Positions 7,324 to 16,485 of a stretch of 64,000 bases of DNA are shown piece by piece. Position numbers and translations under genes: made by a program. The DNA comes from Oscillospiraceae bacterium (GTDB lineage: Bacteria > Bacillota > Clostridia > Oscillospirales > Ruminococcaceae), in assembly GCA_017415165.1 (NCBI GenBank), contig JAFQIY010000069.1, positions 1-64,000 of the forward strand, in the 5' to 3' direction. A model generated the notes under the pieces. That model was not told the DNA's origin. It did no database searches and worked only from the letters and a program-made list of their open reading frames with translations. The first letter of the stretch is position 1; each line of letters begins with the position of its first letter.

Positions 7324-8219
7324 ATATTTCTCTCCTTTTCAGTTTTTATATTCAACATTGCAAGCGATATCGCCACAAGTATTATTCCTGCTACTCCCGA
7401 AGCGTTTAACGGTTCGGCAAAAGCTATAACTCCCACAAGCGTTGCAACAACAGGCTCGACTGTTGCCATTACCGATGCCTTACCTGCTTCAACGGTACGC
7501 AGACCGATTGTGTACACAAGGTATGGAAGGACTGTTACTACCAAAGCAAGAACTGCACCCCATACGATTACCTGCGGATTTGCAGCGGTTTTTCCTGCCA
7601 GGTCTGGAAGATTTGCGAACGGAAGCACACCGACTGATGCGAAAATAAAAGTATACAGCGTTATTGTAATGCTGTTGTAGCCACGTTTCAGGGCGTACTC
7701 GCCAAAAATGGTATACAAGGCATAGCCGAAAGCTGACCCCAGTCCTGTAAGGATGCCTGTTGCATTAAGGGCAAGGCTTCCGTCAGCTGCACCTGTCACC
7801 AGCATACATCCTGCAAAAGCAACTGCGGCGGCAATGATTTTTGTCACGGTAAGCTTTTCCTTGAACAGAAAAACTGACATTATCATTACCATCACGGGTG
7901 CTGTATAAAGCAGAATTGCTGCGGCTGAAAGTGATGTAAGCGTTATTGTACGGAAATAACAGAAGTTGAAAAACACGATACTGCATATTCCCGTGCCGAA
8001 AAAGCACCACCAATCACGAAGCTTTATTCTGAAAAGCTTACGGTCATATATCAAAGTCACAACTGCCATTATAAGTGCAGTAAACACAGCACGCAAAGCA
8101 ACAATCTGCATTGAAGTTATTCCGTAGCTGTCGAGATTTCGTACAAACAGACCCATAAGTCCCCACAGCACCCCTGCGGTAATTACAAGGACAGGTCCGA
8201 GAAATTTTTTATTATTCAT
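7320..8219 (-). CDS. EamA/DMT-family transporter
   Basis: About 299 residues with ten hydrophobic segments arranged as two EamA repeats (ITAGVLWGLMGLFVRNL early, and GSAFGYALYTIFGEYALKRG opening the second half). The family exports or imports small metabolites; the substrate is unknown. I favour the ATG at 8219. A TTG at 8237, directly after the rodA stop, would add six residues, and neither has a strong ribosome site. It is sandwiched between rodA and galK in one operon, so a link to sugar or wall precursors is possible but unproven. Confidence 0.88.
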   Translation of the reverse strand: MNNKKFLGPVLVITAGVLWGLMGLFVRNLDSYGITSMQIVALRAVFTALIMAVVTLIYDRKLFRIKLRDWWCFFGTGICSIVFFNFCYFRTITLTSLSAAAILLYTAPVMVMIMSVFLFKEKLTVTKIIAAAVAFAGCMLVTGAADGSLALNATGILTGLGSAFGYALYTIFGEYALKRGYNSITITLYTFIFASVGVLPFANLPDLAGKTAANPQVIVWGAVLALVVTVLPYLVYTIGLRTVEAGKASVMATVEPVVATLVGVIAFAEPLNASGVAGIILVAISLAMLNIKTEKERNI

Positions 8220-8237
8220 CAAAGGTATTCCAATCAA

Positions 8238-9398
8238 TTAATTTGCGTCATAGAATACGCGGTAATTCTTTTCAGAATGTGCGTACACACTCATTACAAG
8301 TCCGATGCAGATAAACATACTTACCATACTTGAACCGCCCTGACTTACAAATGGAAGCGGAACGCCGATTACAGGAAGCACACCAAGAACCATTCCGAGG
8401 TTGAGTACACAGTGAATGAACATCATTGAGAACACGCCGACGCAGATATTTCTGCCCAGTTCATCCTTTGCAATTCTGCTGTCGGCAAGAATTTTCATAC
8501 AGATAAATGTTATCAGAGTTACAAGTCCTATACAGCCTAAAAATCCAAGGCACTGTCCCACATAGGTAAAAATAAAGTCGTTCTGCACCTCAGGGACGTG
8601 GACATATTCTTCTGCAAAGAGACCCTTACCGAAAAGCTGTCCCGAACCAAGCGCAAGCTTGCCCCAGTACTGCTGATATGCGATATCTGCAAATTCGGGG
8701 TTACTCATAGGGTCTTCTTCAAAGAGGACAAGGAAACGAAGCTTCTGATGCGGCTGCATAATTTTTGTCCACAGCACCCATACTGCAAACGGCAGGGCAA
8801 TTACGCAAGGCAGGATATATTTCCAGGAAAGACCTGCCGCAAACATCATACACGCAAACATTACAAAGAACACGATTGCTGTTCCGTCATCACCCTGCGC
8901 AACAATTATCAGGGTTGGCACTGCACCGTGCAGACACAGCAATAACATATTCATCGGGTGATTGATTTTATCCCCGACCTTTGACAAATGCAGGGCAAAG
9001 GTCATTATAAAAGCAATTTTCAGAAATTCCGACGGTTGGAGAGTTGTAAAGCCGAGGTCAATCCACGCTGCGTCATCGGCACTTTCGACAGGCTTATACG
9101 CAAGCGAGGTAAATGTCAGCAAAGTCAGTCCCAGTGCACCCGGTCCGTACAGAAACCACAGCTTTGTAAACTTGTGATAATCCAGTGCTGACATAATCAA
9201 AGCAATTACAGCGCCTGCACAAAGGCAGATAAGTTGTATTTTGTACATACGGGAGTCCTTTGTGGATGTTACGCCGTTCTGGACAAGAGAGTACATAAGT
9301 ATTACAGAAAATCCCGAAACAAGGCACACTGCAACAAAAAGCTGTTTATCAAGCTTACGGAAATAATGCCATATTGCCTTGAAGATTTTCTTTACCAT
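8238..9398 (-). CDS. rodA: SEDS-family peptidoglycan glycosyltransferase (RodA/FtsW/SpoVE type)
   Basis: A 386-residue membrane protein with about ten transmembrane helices and SEDS landmarks: LQPSEFLKIAFIMTFALHLSK (PSEF and the following helix), a large external loop with YQQYWGKLALGSGQLFGKGL, and the C-terminal LPFVSQGGSSMVSMF. SEDS proteins polymerise lipid II into glycan strands together with a class B PBP. No PBP gene is adjacent. RodA is preferred over FtsW because of the loop YVHVPEVQNDFIFTYVGQ. The ATG follows AAAGGAGAAG. It has its own promoter and a leader hairpin and heads the rodA-EamA-galK unit. Confidence 0.9.
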   Translation of the reverse strand: MVKKIFKAIWHYFRKLDKQLFVAVCLVSGFSVILMYSLVQNGVTSTKDSRMYKIQLICLCAGAVIALIMSALDYHKFTKLWFLYGPGALGLTLLTFTSLAYKPVESADDAAWIDLGFTTLQPSEFLKIAFIMTFALHLSKVGDKINHPMNMLLLCLHGAVPTLIIVAQGDDGTAIVFFVMFACMMFAAGLSWKYILPCVIALPFAVWVLWTKIMQPHQKLRFLVLFEEDPMSNPEFADIAYQQYWGKLALGSGQLFGKGLFAEEYVHVPEVQNDFIFTYVGQCLGFLGCIGLVTLITFICMKILADSRIAKDELGRNICVGVFSMMFIHCVLNLGMVLGVLPVIGVPLPFVSQGGSSMVSMFICIGLVMSVYAHSEKNYRVFYDAN

Positions 9399-9423
9399 AA
9401 TGCACTTCTCCTTTCTGCAAATT

Positions 9424-9507
9424 CCGCATATTTATTTTATGCGGTACATAATTTTACACAGTACAAATCACAAGTATAATTATAGCGTATTGACCGCCCT
9501 TTTTCAA
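9424..9507 (-). promoter_or_regulatory. Sigma-A promoter and leader hairpin of rodA
   Basis: On the minus strand TTGAAA (9502-9507) and TATAAT (9479-9484) are 17 bp apart. A 7-bp hairpin CCGCATA / TATGCGG (9424-9444) lies in the leader shortly before the ribosome site, with no T-run, so it may stabilise the mRNA. Confidence 0.7.
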
Positions 9508-9537
9508 TAGATTTCCCAAATTGGTTCCGAATTGTAA

Positions 9538-10797
9538 TTATTCTGCAACATAATATTCTGAAGCATCAAAATATTTATCGTTTATATTTCTGTCAAGCAC
9601 CTCAAATATGTACTCATAGCCGAATTTGCTCATTGACTTTACTCCGTGAGAGTCAGCAAGCTCTCTTGTATACATATTCAGAGGATACACACGAACATCG
9701 TGATAGTTTCCGTCATAATGTGTTATTACGGGAATAAACTCTATATTATCAATAATCGGGCGCTGATTTTCCTCTGCATTTTCGTCTACACGCATTGTTA
9801 CGTCAAAATTCAGCACACCGCCGATTAAATTCTGTCCCACGCTTTGTGCGGAAATGAAATTTCCCAGGGAATACGCACACAAAGCTGTTGTGCCGTCCTC
9901 ACGCTCGATTTCCTCAATATCACGAAGGACGTGCGGATGGTTGCCGATAATTATATCTGCACCTGCATCAACAAGCTGTTTAGCCGTACTGCGCTGATAG
10001 TCGCTGATTATATCGGAATTTTCCACACCCCAGTGCAATGCAACAACGCACACGTCTGAGATTTCCTTTGCGGCAGTAATTTCCTTGACCATTGTTTCTA
10101 CATCAAATGCGTCACCTATTTCCATAACGCTCCCTTCGGGGAGATACAGACCGTTGAGGTACTCGGTATATGAAAGGAAAGAAAAGGTTATCCCCTCAAA
10201 TTCGCCTGTGCGGATATCGGCTCTGTCCTCGGCATTGCGGTAAGCGCCTGCTACAATAGCATTTTCACGGCTGTCCCAATAGTCAAGACAAGCCATAAGA
10301 CCGTCCTCGTTTTTGTCAAGGGTGTGATTATTGGCAATTGTAAACACGTCAAATCCGATTTCAAGCATATGGTCACCCAAAGCAACAGGGCTGTTGAAGC
10401 GCGGATAGGTTGAAGGCTCATATTGGTCGTTGCAGATAAGGGTTTCCTGATTTATGATTGCCATATCTGCGTCACGGATAAGGGACACAGCATTTTCATA
10501 GGCATATGTAAAATCATAGCCGCCGTCGGTTGAACGTGCTGCTGCCTGATTGTATATGCTGGAATGGATAAGGTTATCCCCCACTGCAGCGATGCTTACA
10601 GTTGCAAATTCAGGCTCAGGCTCGGTAATAACGGTTGTTGTTTCTGTTGTGGTGACAGTTGTTACGGTAGTCGTTTCTGTTGTTTCGGCAGCAGAAGTTA
10701 CTGTAGCCATTGCAGGAACTTCCTCAACAGGTTTCCCGCAGGATGTAAAGGCTGCCAAGCAAGAAAGAGATACTATTATTGAAATTATTTTTTTCAC
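9538..10797 (-). CDS. CapA-family lipoprotein (poly-gamma-glutamate/capsule-type metallophosphoesterase)
   Basis: About 419 residues. The N-terminus is a lipoprotein signal (KKIISIIVSL core, lipobox ending FTSC). A Thr/Glu-rich spacer rich in TTTVTT-like runs follows, then a CapA domain with AAVGDNLIHSSIY, DMAIINQETLI, FTIANNHTLDKNEDG, VVALHWGVEN, AGADIIIGNHPHVLRDIE and AYSLGNFISAQ. The Asp/Asn/His motifs are those of metal-dependent phosphoesterases. The fold is firm; the substrate is not. I choose GTG 10797: the ATG at 10830 has almost no leader because the promoter -10 box is only 17 bp upstream. It diverges from pncA. Confidence 0.85.
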   Translation of the reverse strand: MKKIISIIVSLSCLAAFTSCGKPVEEVPAMATVTSAAETTETTTVTTVTTTETTTVITEPEPEFATVSIAAVGDNLIHSSIYNQAAARSTDGGYDFTYAYENAVSLIRDADMAIINQETLICNDQYEPSTYPRFNSPVALGDHMLEIGFDVFTIANNHTLDKNEDGLMACLDYWDSRENAIVAGAYRNAEDRADIRTGEFEGITFSFLSYTEYLNGLYLPEGSVMEIGDAFDVETMVKEITAAKEISDVCVVALHWGVENSDIISDYQRSTAKQLVDAGADIIIGNHPHVLRDIEEIEREDGTTALCAYSLGNFISAQSVGQNLIGGVLNFDVTMRVDENAEENQRPIIDNIEFIPVITHYDGNYHDVRVYPLNMYTRELADSHGVKSMSKFGYEYIFEVLDRNINDKYFDASEYYVAE

Positions 10798-10847
10798 TTC
10801 TTCACATTCTTTCACAATAATTACAGACATAAATAATTATAGACATA

Positions 10848-10876
10848 ATTATAACCGATTTTACCCAAAATTTCAA
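10848..10876 (-). promoter_or_regulatory. Sigma-A promoter of the CapA-like gene
   Basis: On the minus strand TTGAAA (10871-10876) and TATAAT (10848-10853) are 17 bp apart. The implied start site leaves a leader only for the GTG at 10797. Confidence 0.78.
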
Positions 10877-10894
10877 TCATTTTCAAAAATTATA

Positions 10895-10923
10895 TTGATT
10901 TGACAAAAAGTTTATACTATAAT
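10895..10923 (+). promoter_or_regulatory. Sigma-A promoter of the pncA-pncB operon
   Basis: TTGATT (10895-10900) and TATAAT (10918-10923) are 17 bp apart, about 50 nt before the pncA start. The nearby TTGACA at 10900 is too close to the -10 box. Confidence 0.65.
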
Positions 10924-10975
10924 GTATGTAACAGCTTTTTCATCGGCTGATTATTATTTTAAGGAGTGCATATTT

Positions 10976-11644
10976 ATGAGAAAATTTTCTGCACAGACCC
11001 CTGACAATTGCAAAAATGCTGTAATTGAGCTTATTGACGAAATCAACGGTCTTTCTTCTATGTCACTTTCAGATTTTGCACCCGAAAAAACCGCAATGAT
11101 TGTTGTGGATGTTGTAAACGGCTTTATCCGTGAGGGAGCTATGGCTTCAAATCTGGTTGAGGGAATTATTCCTGAGGTTGCTTCACTTATGGAAAAATGC
11201 AACAAGGCTGAAATTCCTGTTGTTGCGTTTGCTGACTGCCACAAGGAGGACTGCGCTGAATTTGCTTCATTCCCTCCCCATTGCATCGAAAACACATCCG
11301 AAAGCGAGCTTGTTGACGAGCTTAAAAAGGTCGGCGGTTACTTCCTGATGAAAAAGAATTCCACAAACGGTTTTCACGAGAAAGTTTTCAAGCAGTGCTT
11401 AATTCAGAACCCTACAACCAATACTTTTATTGTTGTGGGCGACTGTACAGATATATGCGTGATGCAGTTCTGCCTTACACTGAAAACCTGGTACACTCAG
11501 CAGAACAGAAATATTGAAATTTACATTCCTGTGAATGCTGTTGAAACATATGACGCACCGGGTCACGACGCTGACTTTATGAATATTGCTGCTTACAAGC
11601 TTATGAAGGACAGCGGCATAAAATTTGTCAAAGAAATAAAATAA
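10976..11644 (+). CDS. pncA: Isochorismatase-fold cysteine hydrolase, probable nicotinamidase
   Basis: A 222-residue cytosolic enzyme. The catalytic triad of the family is visible: Asp in MIVVDVVNGF, Lys in LMKKNSTNGF and Cys in VGDCTDICVMQ. The metal-site pattern of nicotinamidases is suggested by FADCHKEDC and FPPHC. It would deamidate nicotinamide to nicotinate, and the next gene uses nicotinate, which is the main support for the specific function. The ATG at 10976 follows AAGGAG. An earlier in-frame start at 10922 lies on the promoter and is rejected. Confidence 0.85.
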   Translation: MRKFSAQTPDNCKNAVIELIDEINGLSSMSLSDFAPEKTAMIVVDVVNGFIREGAMASNLVEGIIPEVASLMEKCNKAEIPVVAFADCHKEDCAEFASFPPHCIENTSESELVDELKKVGGYFLMKKNSTNGFHEKVFKQCLIQNPTTNTFIVVGDCTDICVMQFCLTLKTWYTQQNRNIEIYIPVNAVETYDAPGHDADFMNIAAYKLMKDSGIKFVKEIK

Positions 11645-11668
11645 GGATTGAATCAAGGGGAATTTCAA

Positions 11669-13114
11669 ATGGATAAGAATAAAAGAAATCTGACGCTTCT
11701 TACTGATTTTTATGAGCTTACAATGGCGAACGGTTATTTCGCAAACGGAATGGGTGAAACCATTTCCTACTTTGATATGTTTTTCAGAAGCGTTCCTGAC
11801 GGCGGCGGTTTTGCGATTATGTGCGGTCTGGAACAGGTTATCGAATACCTTAAATCGCTGAAATTTGAGGAGGACGACATTGAATTCCTCCGCACAAAGG
11901 GCATTTTCAGCGAGGAATTTCTTGAATACCTCCGCAATTTCAAATTTTGCTGTGATGTATGGGCTGTTCCTGAGGGTACGCCTATCTTCCCTAACGAGCC
12001 GATTGTAACGGTGCGTGGTCCTGCTATTCAGGCGCAGTTTGTTGAAACTATGATTTTGCTTTGCATTAATCATCAGAGTCTTATTGCTACAAAGGCAAAC
12101 AGAATTGTCCGTGCGGCTGAGGGACGTCCTGTGATGGAATTCGGTTCAAGACGTGCACAGGGCTTTGATGGTGCAATTTACGGTGCACGTGCGGCTTATA
12201 TCGGCGGCTGCTGCGGCACTGCCTGCACAATCTGCGACAAGGAAATGCAGACTCCCGCTCTTGGCACAATGGCGCACTCCTGGATTCAGATGTTTGACAG
12301 CGAGCTTGCGGCTTTCCGTGCTTACGCTGAATGTTACCCCGACAGCACTACATTGCTGGTTGACACATACAATGTACTTAAATCGGGTGTGCCTAATGCT
12401 ATAACGGTATTCAAGGAAATGCGTGCAAAGGGGCACAAGCCTGTTGGTATCCGCATTGACAGCGGCGATATCACTTATCTTTCAAAGCGTGCACGGCAGA
12501 TGCTTGATGATGAGGGTTTTGCTGATGTAAAGATTGTTGCGTCAAACTCGCTTGACGAATACATTATCCGTGACCTGCTGAGACAGGGTGCAAAGGTTGA
12601 CAGCTTCGGCGTGGGTGAACGTATGATTACATCAAAGTCTGAGCCTGTTTTCGGCGGTGTTTACAAGCTTGTTGCTATTGAAAAGGACGAAAAAATCGTA
12701 CCGAAAATCAAGCTTTCGGAAAACGTTACGAAGATTACAAACCCTGATTTCAAGGAAGTATGGCGTTTATTTGACACTACGACAGGTATGGCGATTGCTG
12801 ACGTACTCACCTGCCGCGGCGAAATTATTGATGACACAAAGCCTTATGAAATTTTTGACCCTGAGTACACCTACAAGCGAAAGGTGCTTGAACATTTCAG
12901 TGCTGTACGTCTTATGGAGCCTATCTTTATGGACGGCGAATGTATATACGAGTGTCCGTCAACAGAGGATATCCGTGAATACTGTGCTGCACAGCTTGAC
13001 ACTATATGGGACGAGGTAAAGCGTTTTGAAAATCCGCACAAGTATTACGTTGACCTTTCCCAGCAGCTGTGGGACAAGAAAGACGAGTTGCTCCGCAAGG
13101 AATACCGCGGATAA
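11669..13114 (+). CDS. pncB: Nicotinate phosphoribosyltransferase
   Basis: A 481-residue enzyme making nicotinate mononucleotide from nicotinate and PRPP (Preiss-Handler NAD salvage). Landmarks are LTDFYELTMANGYF at the N-terminus, VMEFGSRRAQGFDGA, GTMAHSWIQMFDSELAAF, and IRIDSGDITYLSKRAR with SFGVGERMITS near the C-terminal half. The ATG at 11669 follows AGGGGAA; a TTG at 11648 lies upstream of that site. It begins 24 nt after pncA and clearly shares its operon. Confidence 0.95.
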   Translation: MDKNKRNLTLLTDFYELTMANGYFANGMGETISYFDMFFRSVPDGGGFAIMCGLEQVIEYLKSLKFEEDDIEFLRTKGIFSEEFLEYLRNFKFCCDVWAVPEGTPIFPNEPIVTVRGPAIQAQFVETMILLCINHQSLIATKANRIVRAAEGRPVMEFGSRRAQGFDGAIYGARAAYIGGCCGTACTICDKEMQTPALGTMAHSWIQMFDSELAAFRAYAECYPDSTTLLVDTYNVLKSGVPNAITVFKEMRAKGHKPVGIRIDSGDITYLSKRARQMLDDEGFADVKIVASNSLDEYIIRDLLRQGAKVDSFGVGERMITSKSEPVFGGVYKLVAIEKDEKIVPKIKLSENVTKITNPDFKEVWRLFDTTTGMAIADVLTCRGEIIDDTKPYEIFDPEYTYKRKVLEHFSAVRLMEPIFMDGECIYECPSTEDIREYCAAQLDTIWDEVKRFENPHKYYVDLSQQLWDKKDELLRKEYRG

Positions 13115-13147
13115 AATCAGCAGAGATTGCAAACAGTGCATAACGAC

Positions 13148-13179
13148 ACTCCTTTCACTTTATTTTATGAAAGAAGTGG
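13148..13179. terminator. Possible hairpin between convergent pncB and the HAD gene
   Basis: CACTcCTTTCA pairs with TGAAAGaAGTG around an AT-rich loop (one mismatch). There is no long T-run, so termination is only likely. Confidence 0.4.
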
Positions 13180-13190
13180 GACAGCGTGCA

Positions 13191-13874
13191 TTACATTGAT
13201 GAAACTAATTTTGGAAGTTCTGACAAACTATGTATCTGATAATCTGGAATTATATCCCCGTATGATAACTTTTTAGGATTGTACCAAATGGTTTTTATGC
13301 CTGACTGTATACCACCTTTTATATCAGCCTTTAAGTTATCACCAATAATTACTGTTTTATTTTTATTAAGGTTATCAATTTTTTCAAAGCACTTCTCAAA
13401 GAAATTTATATCAGGCTTTTCATATCCGATAGCTTCTGATATGAAAATATTTTCAAAGTATTGCGCAATATCTGCACTTTTTATTCGGCTCATCTGTACA
13501 TTTGTATAACCATTTGAAGCGATATAAAGTCTGTACTTCCCTGTCAGATTTTTCAGCACTTTCTCTGCACTGTCAACAAAATAGTGACCGATAGCTAATT
13601 GTTTATTATAATAATTTATTGCTTCCGACGGAGAATGATTTACATTCAATTTATCAAACAGCAGCTTATATCTCATATTTCTTCTGTCAGATGCTGAAAT
13701 CAATCCTTTTTCATAGTCTTTATACAGCTTTGTACTAATTTCCTTGTACATTGCAATAACACTTTCAGTTGGCTCTATATTATAATGGATAAGAGTTTTC
13801 GAAAGTGATTTTTCTACAGCTTTTTGAAAGTCAAGTAAAGTATCATCTAAGTCAAATAAAATTGTATCAATCAT
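13191..13874 (-). CDS. HAD-family hydrolase (YjjG-like nucleotidase or phosphatase)
   Basis: A 227-residue haloacid-dehalogenase-fold phosphatase. Motif I is ILFDLDDTLLDF at the N-terminus, motif II is YIASNGYTN, motif III Lys is in GYEKPDINFFEKC, and motif IV is VIIGDNLKADIKGGIQSG. A helical cap lies between I and II. The TIASNG/NGYT form and length resemble YjjG nucleotidases, but substrate specificity is not certain. The coding region is visibly richer in A and T than pncB and pnp beside it, which could reflect transfer. Confidence 0.88.
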   Translation of the reverse strand: MIDTILFDLDDTLLDFQKAVEKSLSKTLIHYNIEPTESVIAMYKEISTKLYKDYEKGLISASDRRNMRYKLLFDKLNVNHSPSEAINYYNKQLAIGHYFVDSAEKVLKNLTGKYRLYIASNGYTNVQMSRIKSADIAQYFENIFISEAIGYEKPDINFFEKCFEKIDNLNKNKTVIIGDNLKADIKGGIQSGIKTIWYNPKKLSYGDIIPDYQIHSLSELPKLVSSM

Positions 13875-13894
13875 CTTTTACCTCCATACGCAAC

Positions 13895-13930
13895 AAAGCC
13901 GCCTTTGACTTAATCAAAAGCGGCTTTTAA
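13895..13930. terminator. Bidirectional hairpin between pnp and the HAD gene
   Basis: AAAGCCGCcTTTGA (13895-13908) pairs with TCAAAaGCGGCTTT (13914-13927) with one mismatch, and TTTT follows on the plus strand. On the minus strand it lies just after the pnp stop. Confidence 0.65.
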
Positions 13931-13932
13931 AA

Positions 13933-16044
13933 TTAGCTGTTCTTCTTTGCTTCGATGTCTGCGAGGGCATCCTTTCTGGAAAGGTTAATTCTTCCCTGGC
14001 TGTCGATTTCCATTACCTTAACAACGATTTCGTCGCCGATGGAAACAACATCTTCTACCTTTTCAACTCTCTGCTTGTCGAGCTTGGAAACGTGAACGAG
14101 ACCGTCCTTACCGGGAGCGATTTCTACAAATGCACCGAAGTTCATAATACGAACTACCTTACCCTTATAGATTGCACCGATTTCAGGGTCGTTTGCGATT
14201 GTTTCAACAATCTGGAGAGCCTTCTTTGTATTGTCCATATCGATACCTGAGATAAATACGTTACCCTCGTCGTTGATATCAATCTTAACGTTGCAGTCAG
14301 CGGAAATCTTCTGGATTACCTTACCGCCCTGACCGATAACTTCACGAATCTTATCAACAGGAATCTTTGTCTGGAGCATCTTAGGAGCGTACTTGCCAAC
14401 CTCTGCTCTTGGTGCAGGAATTGCCTTGAGCATAATTTCATCGAGGATGTAAAGTCTTGCCTTATGTGTCTTTGCGAAAGCTTCCTTGATGATTTCAGGT
14501 GTAAGACCGTCAACCTTGATATCTACCTGAATAGCTGTGATACCCTTATGTGTACCGCCAACCTTGAAGTCCATATCGCCGAAGAAGTCTTCGAGACCCT
14601 GAATGTCAACCATTGTCATAAAGCTTCCGTCATCTCTTGTGATAAGACCGCAGGAAATACCTGCAACAGGTGCCTTAATCGGAACACCTGCGTCCATAAG
14701 TGCGAGTGTTGAGCCGCAGATAGAGCCCTGAGATGTAGAGCCGTTGGAAGAAAGAACTTCGGAAACGAGTCTGAGTGCGTATGGGAATTCTTCAACGGAA
14801 GGAATTACAGGTTCGAGTGCTCTTTCAGCGAGTGCACCGTGACCGATTTCACGACGTCCCGGACCTCTGCTTGGCTTTGTTTCGCCAACGGAGTAAGATG
14901 GGAAGTTGTAGTGGTGCATATATCTCTTTGTATCTTCCTCGTCGAGACCGTCAATTCTCTGGGAATCGCTTACAGGACCGAGAGTTGCGATTGTAAGTAC
15001 CTGTGTCTGACCTCTTGTGAAAAGACCTGAGCCGTGTACTCTTGGGAGCACGCCTACTTCGGCAGCGAGAGGACGGATTTCGTCAATGCCTCTGCCGTCA
15101 ACACGCTTGCCCTCGTAGAGCCAGTTTCTTACAATCTTCTTCTGGAGCTTATAGATGCACTCGTCAATCATAGCAATCTTTTCAGGATACTGCTCGTCGA
15201 ATGCTGCGTGAACTTCGTCCTTGATTGGGTTGAGTCTTTCCTCACGGATGTTCTTGTCGTTTGTATCAAGAGCAACCTTAACCTTTTCGCCAACGAGTGC
15301 TTCGATAGCGTCGAACATATCGTGGTCAACTTCCTGAGACTCAAATTCGAACTTCTTCTTTCCGATTTCCTTCTGGATATCGGAAATGAAAGCTACAATC
15401 TTCTTGATTTCTTCGTGACCCTTGAGGATTGCTTCGAGCATTGTGTCGTCGTCAACTTCGTTTGCGCCAGCTTCAATCATTACGATTTTTTCCATTGTAC
15501 CTGCAACTGTGAGGTTGAGGTCTGTCTTTTCACGCTGTTCGAGAGTTGGGTTGAGGATGATTTCGCCGTCAACAAGACCAACGCTGATGCCGCCGATTGG
15601 ACCGTTCCAAGGAATATCGGAGATGGAGATTGCGATGGAAGTTGCAATCATACCGCAGATTTCAGGAGAATTGTCAGGGTCAACTGCGAGGACTGTCATT
15701 ACAACAGAAACGTCATTTCTCATATCCTTAGGGAAGAGAGGACGGATTGGTCTGTCTACAACACGCGAAGTAAGGATAGCCTTTTCGCTTGGCTTACCCT
15801 CTCTCTTCATAAAAGAGCCCGGGATACGGCCTACTGCATAGAGTCTTTCCTCGTAATCAACGGAAAGTGGGAAGAAATCGATTCCTTCTCTTGGCTTAAC
15901 GCTTGCTGTTACGTTTGCCATAACAACTGTTTCGCCGTACTTAACCCAGCACGAGCCGTTGGAGAGTTCACAGGTCTTGCCTGTTTCTACAGTAAGCTCT
16001 CTGCCTGCATAGGTTGTTTTAAAAATTCTGTGGTTTTCAAACAT
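13933..16044 (-). CDS. pnp: Polyribonucleotide nucleotidyltransferase
   Basis: A 703-residue PNPase that degrades RNA phosphorolytically from the 3' end. It has two RNase PH domains (RPLFPKDMRNDV in the first, EVLSSNGSTSQGSICGSTLALMDAG in the second), then a KH domain (KIREVIGQGGKVIQKI) and a C-terminal S1 domain (GKVVRIMNFGAFVEIAPGKDGLVHVS). Length and order are standard. The ATG follows AAGGAGG. It is downstream of rpsO, the classical rpsO-pnp arrangement, with two strong hairpins between them that could be processing sites. Confidence 0.98.
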   Translation of the reverse strand: MFENHRIFKTTYAGRELTVETGKTCELSNGSCWVKYGETVVMANVTASVKPREGIDFFPLSVDYEERLYAVGRIPGSFMKREGKPSEKAILTSRVVDRPIRPLFPKDMRNDVSVVMTVLAVDPDNSPEICGMIATSIAISISDIPWNGPIGGISVGLVDGEIILNPTLEQREKTDLNLTVAGTMEKIVMIEAGANEVDDDTMLEAILKGHEEIKKIVAFISDIQKEIGKKKFEFESQEVDHDMFDAIEALVGEKVKVALDTNDKNIREERLNPIKDEVHAAFDEQYPEKIAMIDECIYKLQKKIVRNWLYEGKRVDGRGIDEIRPLAAEVGVLPRVHGSGLFTRGQTQVLTIATLGPVSDSQRIDGLDEEDTKRYMHHYNFPSYSVGETKPSRGPGRREIGHGALAERALEPVIPSVEEFPYALRLVSEVLSSNGSTSQGSICGSTLALMDAGVPIKAPVAGISCGLITRDDGSFMTMVDIQGLEDFFGDMDFKVGGTHKGITAIQVDIKVDGLTPEIIKEAFAKTHKARLYILDEIMLKAIPAPRAEVGKYAPKMLQTKIPVDKIREVIGQGGKVIQKISADCNVKIDINDEGNVFISGIDMDNTKKALQIVETIANDPEIGAIYKGKVVRIMNFGAFVEIAPGKDGLVHVSKLDKQRVEKVEDVVSIGDEIVVKVMEIDSQGRINLSRKDALADIEAKKNS

Positions 16045-16078
16045 TTTAACTGCCTCCTTAATAATTTTTCAGGTCGCA

Positions 16079-16206
16079 GTTTTAGCAATAAATCCTGCCT
16101 GTTATTTCCAAATCGGGCACGATTTAATGCTAAACAACTGCTCCCTACGATTTGCCTTTTTAACGTATGAAAGGCAGGGTAAAGGCTGACGCCTTTACTT
16201 ACTGCC
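16079..16206 (-). promoter_or_regulatory. Two leader hairpins between rpsO and pnp (candidate RNase III/autoregulation site)
   Basis: On the minus strand the first hairpin (16173-16206) has GTAAAGGC / GCCTTTAC closed by GTCA, with an outer GGCAG / CTGCC. The second (16079-16135) is a long imperfect stem in which GTTTAGCATTAAATC pairs with GATTTATTGCTAAAAC and an inner TGCC/GGCA extends it. Neither is followed by a T-run. In enterobacteria a similar double-stranded pnp leader is cut by RNase III and PNPase; here that is an inference. Confidence 0.6.
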
Positions 16207-16218
16207 CTCAAAACATTA

Positions 16219-16485
16219 TTACTTACGAAGACCGAGCTTTTCTACGATTGCACGATATCTGTTGATATCCTTCTTAGCAAGGTAGTTGAGGAGGTTACGT
16301 CTGTGACCTACCATCTTGAGAAGACCTCTTCTTGAGTGGTGGTCCTTCTTGTGAACCTTCAGGTGTTCAGTAAGGTCGTTGATTCTCTTTGTGAGAATTG
16401 CAATCTGTACCTCAGGTGAACCTGTGTCATTTTCGCTTGTCTTGTTTGCAGCGATAATCGCTGTCTTTTCTTCTTTCAGCATCAT
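16219..16485 (-). CDS. rpsO: 30S ribosomal protein S15
   Basis: An 88-residue S15 with the signature [32 protein letters not shown], of which [11 protein letters not shown] is diagnostic, binding 16S rRNA and nucleating the platform. The ATG at 16485 gives good spacing to AGAGGTG; a TTG six bases upstream would be too close. Promoter and a structured leader of about 115 nt lie upstream; S15 is often autoregulated through its leader in Firmicutes, which is possible here. It is followed by pnp. Confidence 0.97.
   Translation of the reverse strand: MMLKEEKTAIIAANKTSENDTGSPEVQIAILTKRINDLTEHLKVHKKDHHSRRGLLKMVGHRRNLLNYLAKKDINRYRAIVEKLGLRK

Noticed and set aside
10610..10700. Repeat-like tracts in the CapA-like gene
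   Set aside because: They encode an in-frame Thr/Glu-rich surface linker, not a DNA repeat array.
15034..16170. Long open frame opposite pnp (378 codons)
   Set aside because: It is antisense to a complete, highly conserved pnp with a ribosome site, and its translation is Cys/Asn-rich without recognisable motifs. Codon bias of pnp explains it.
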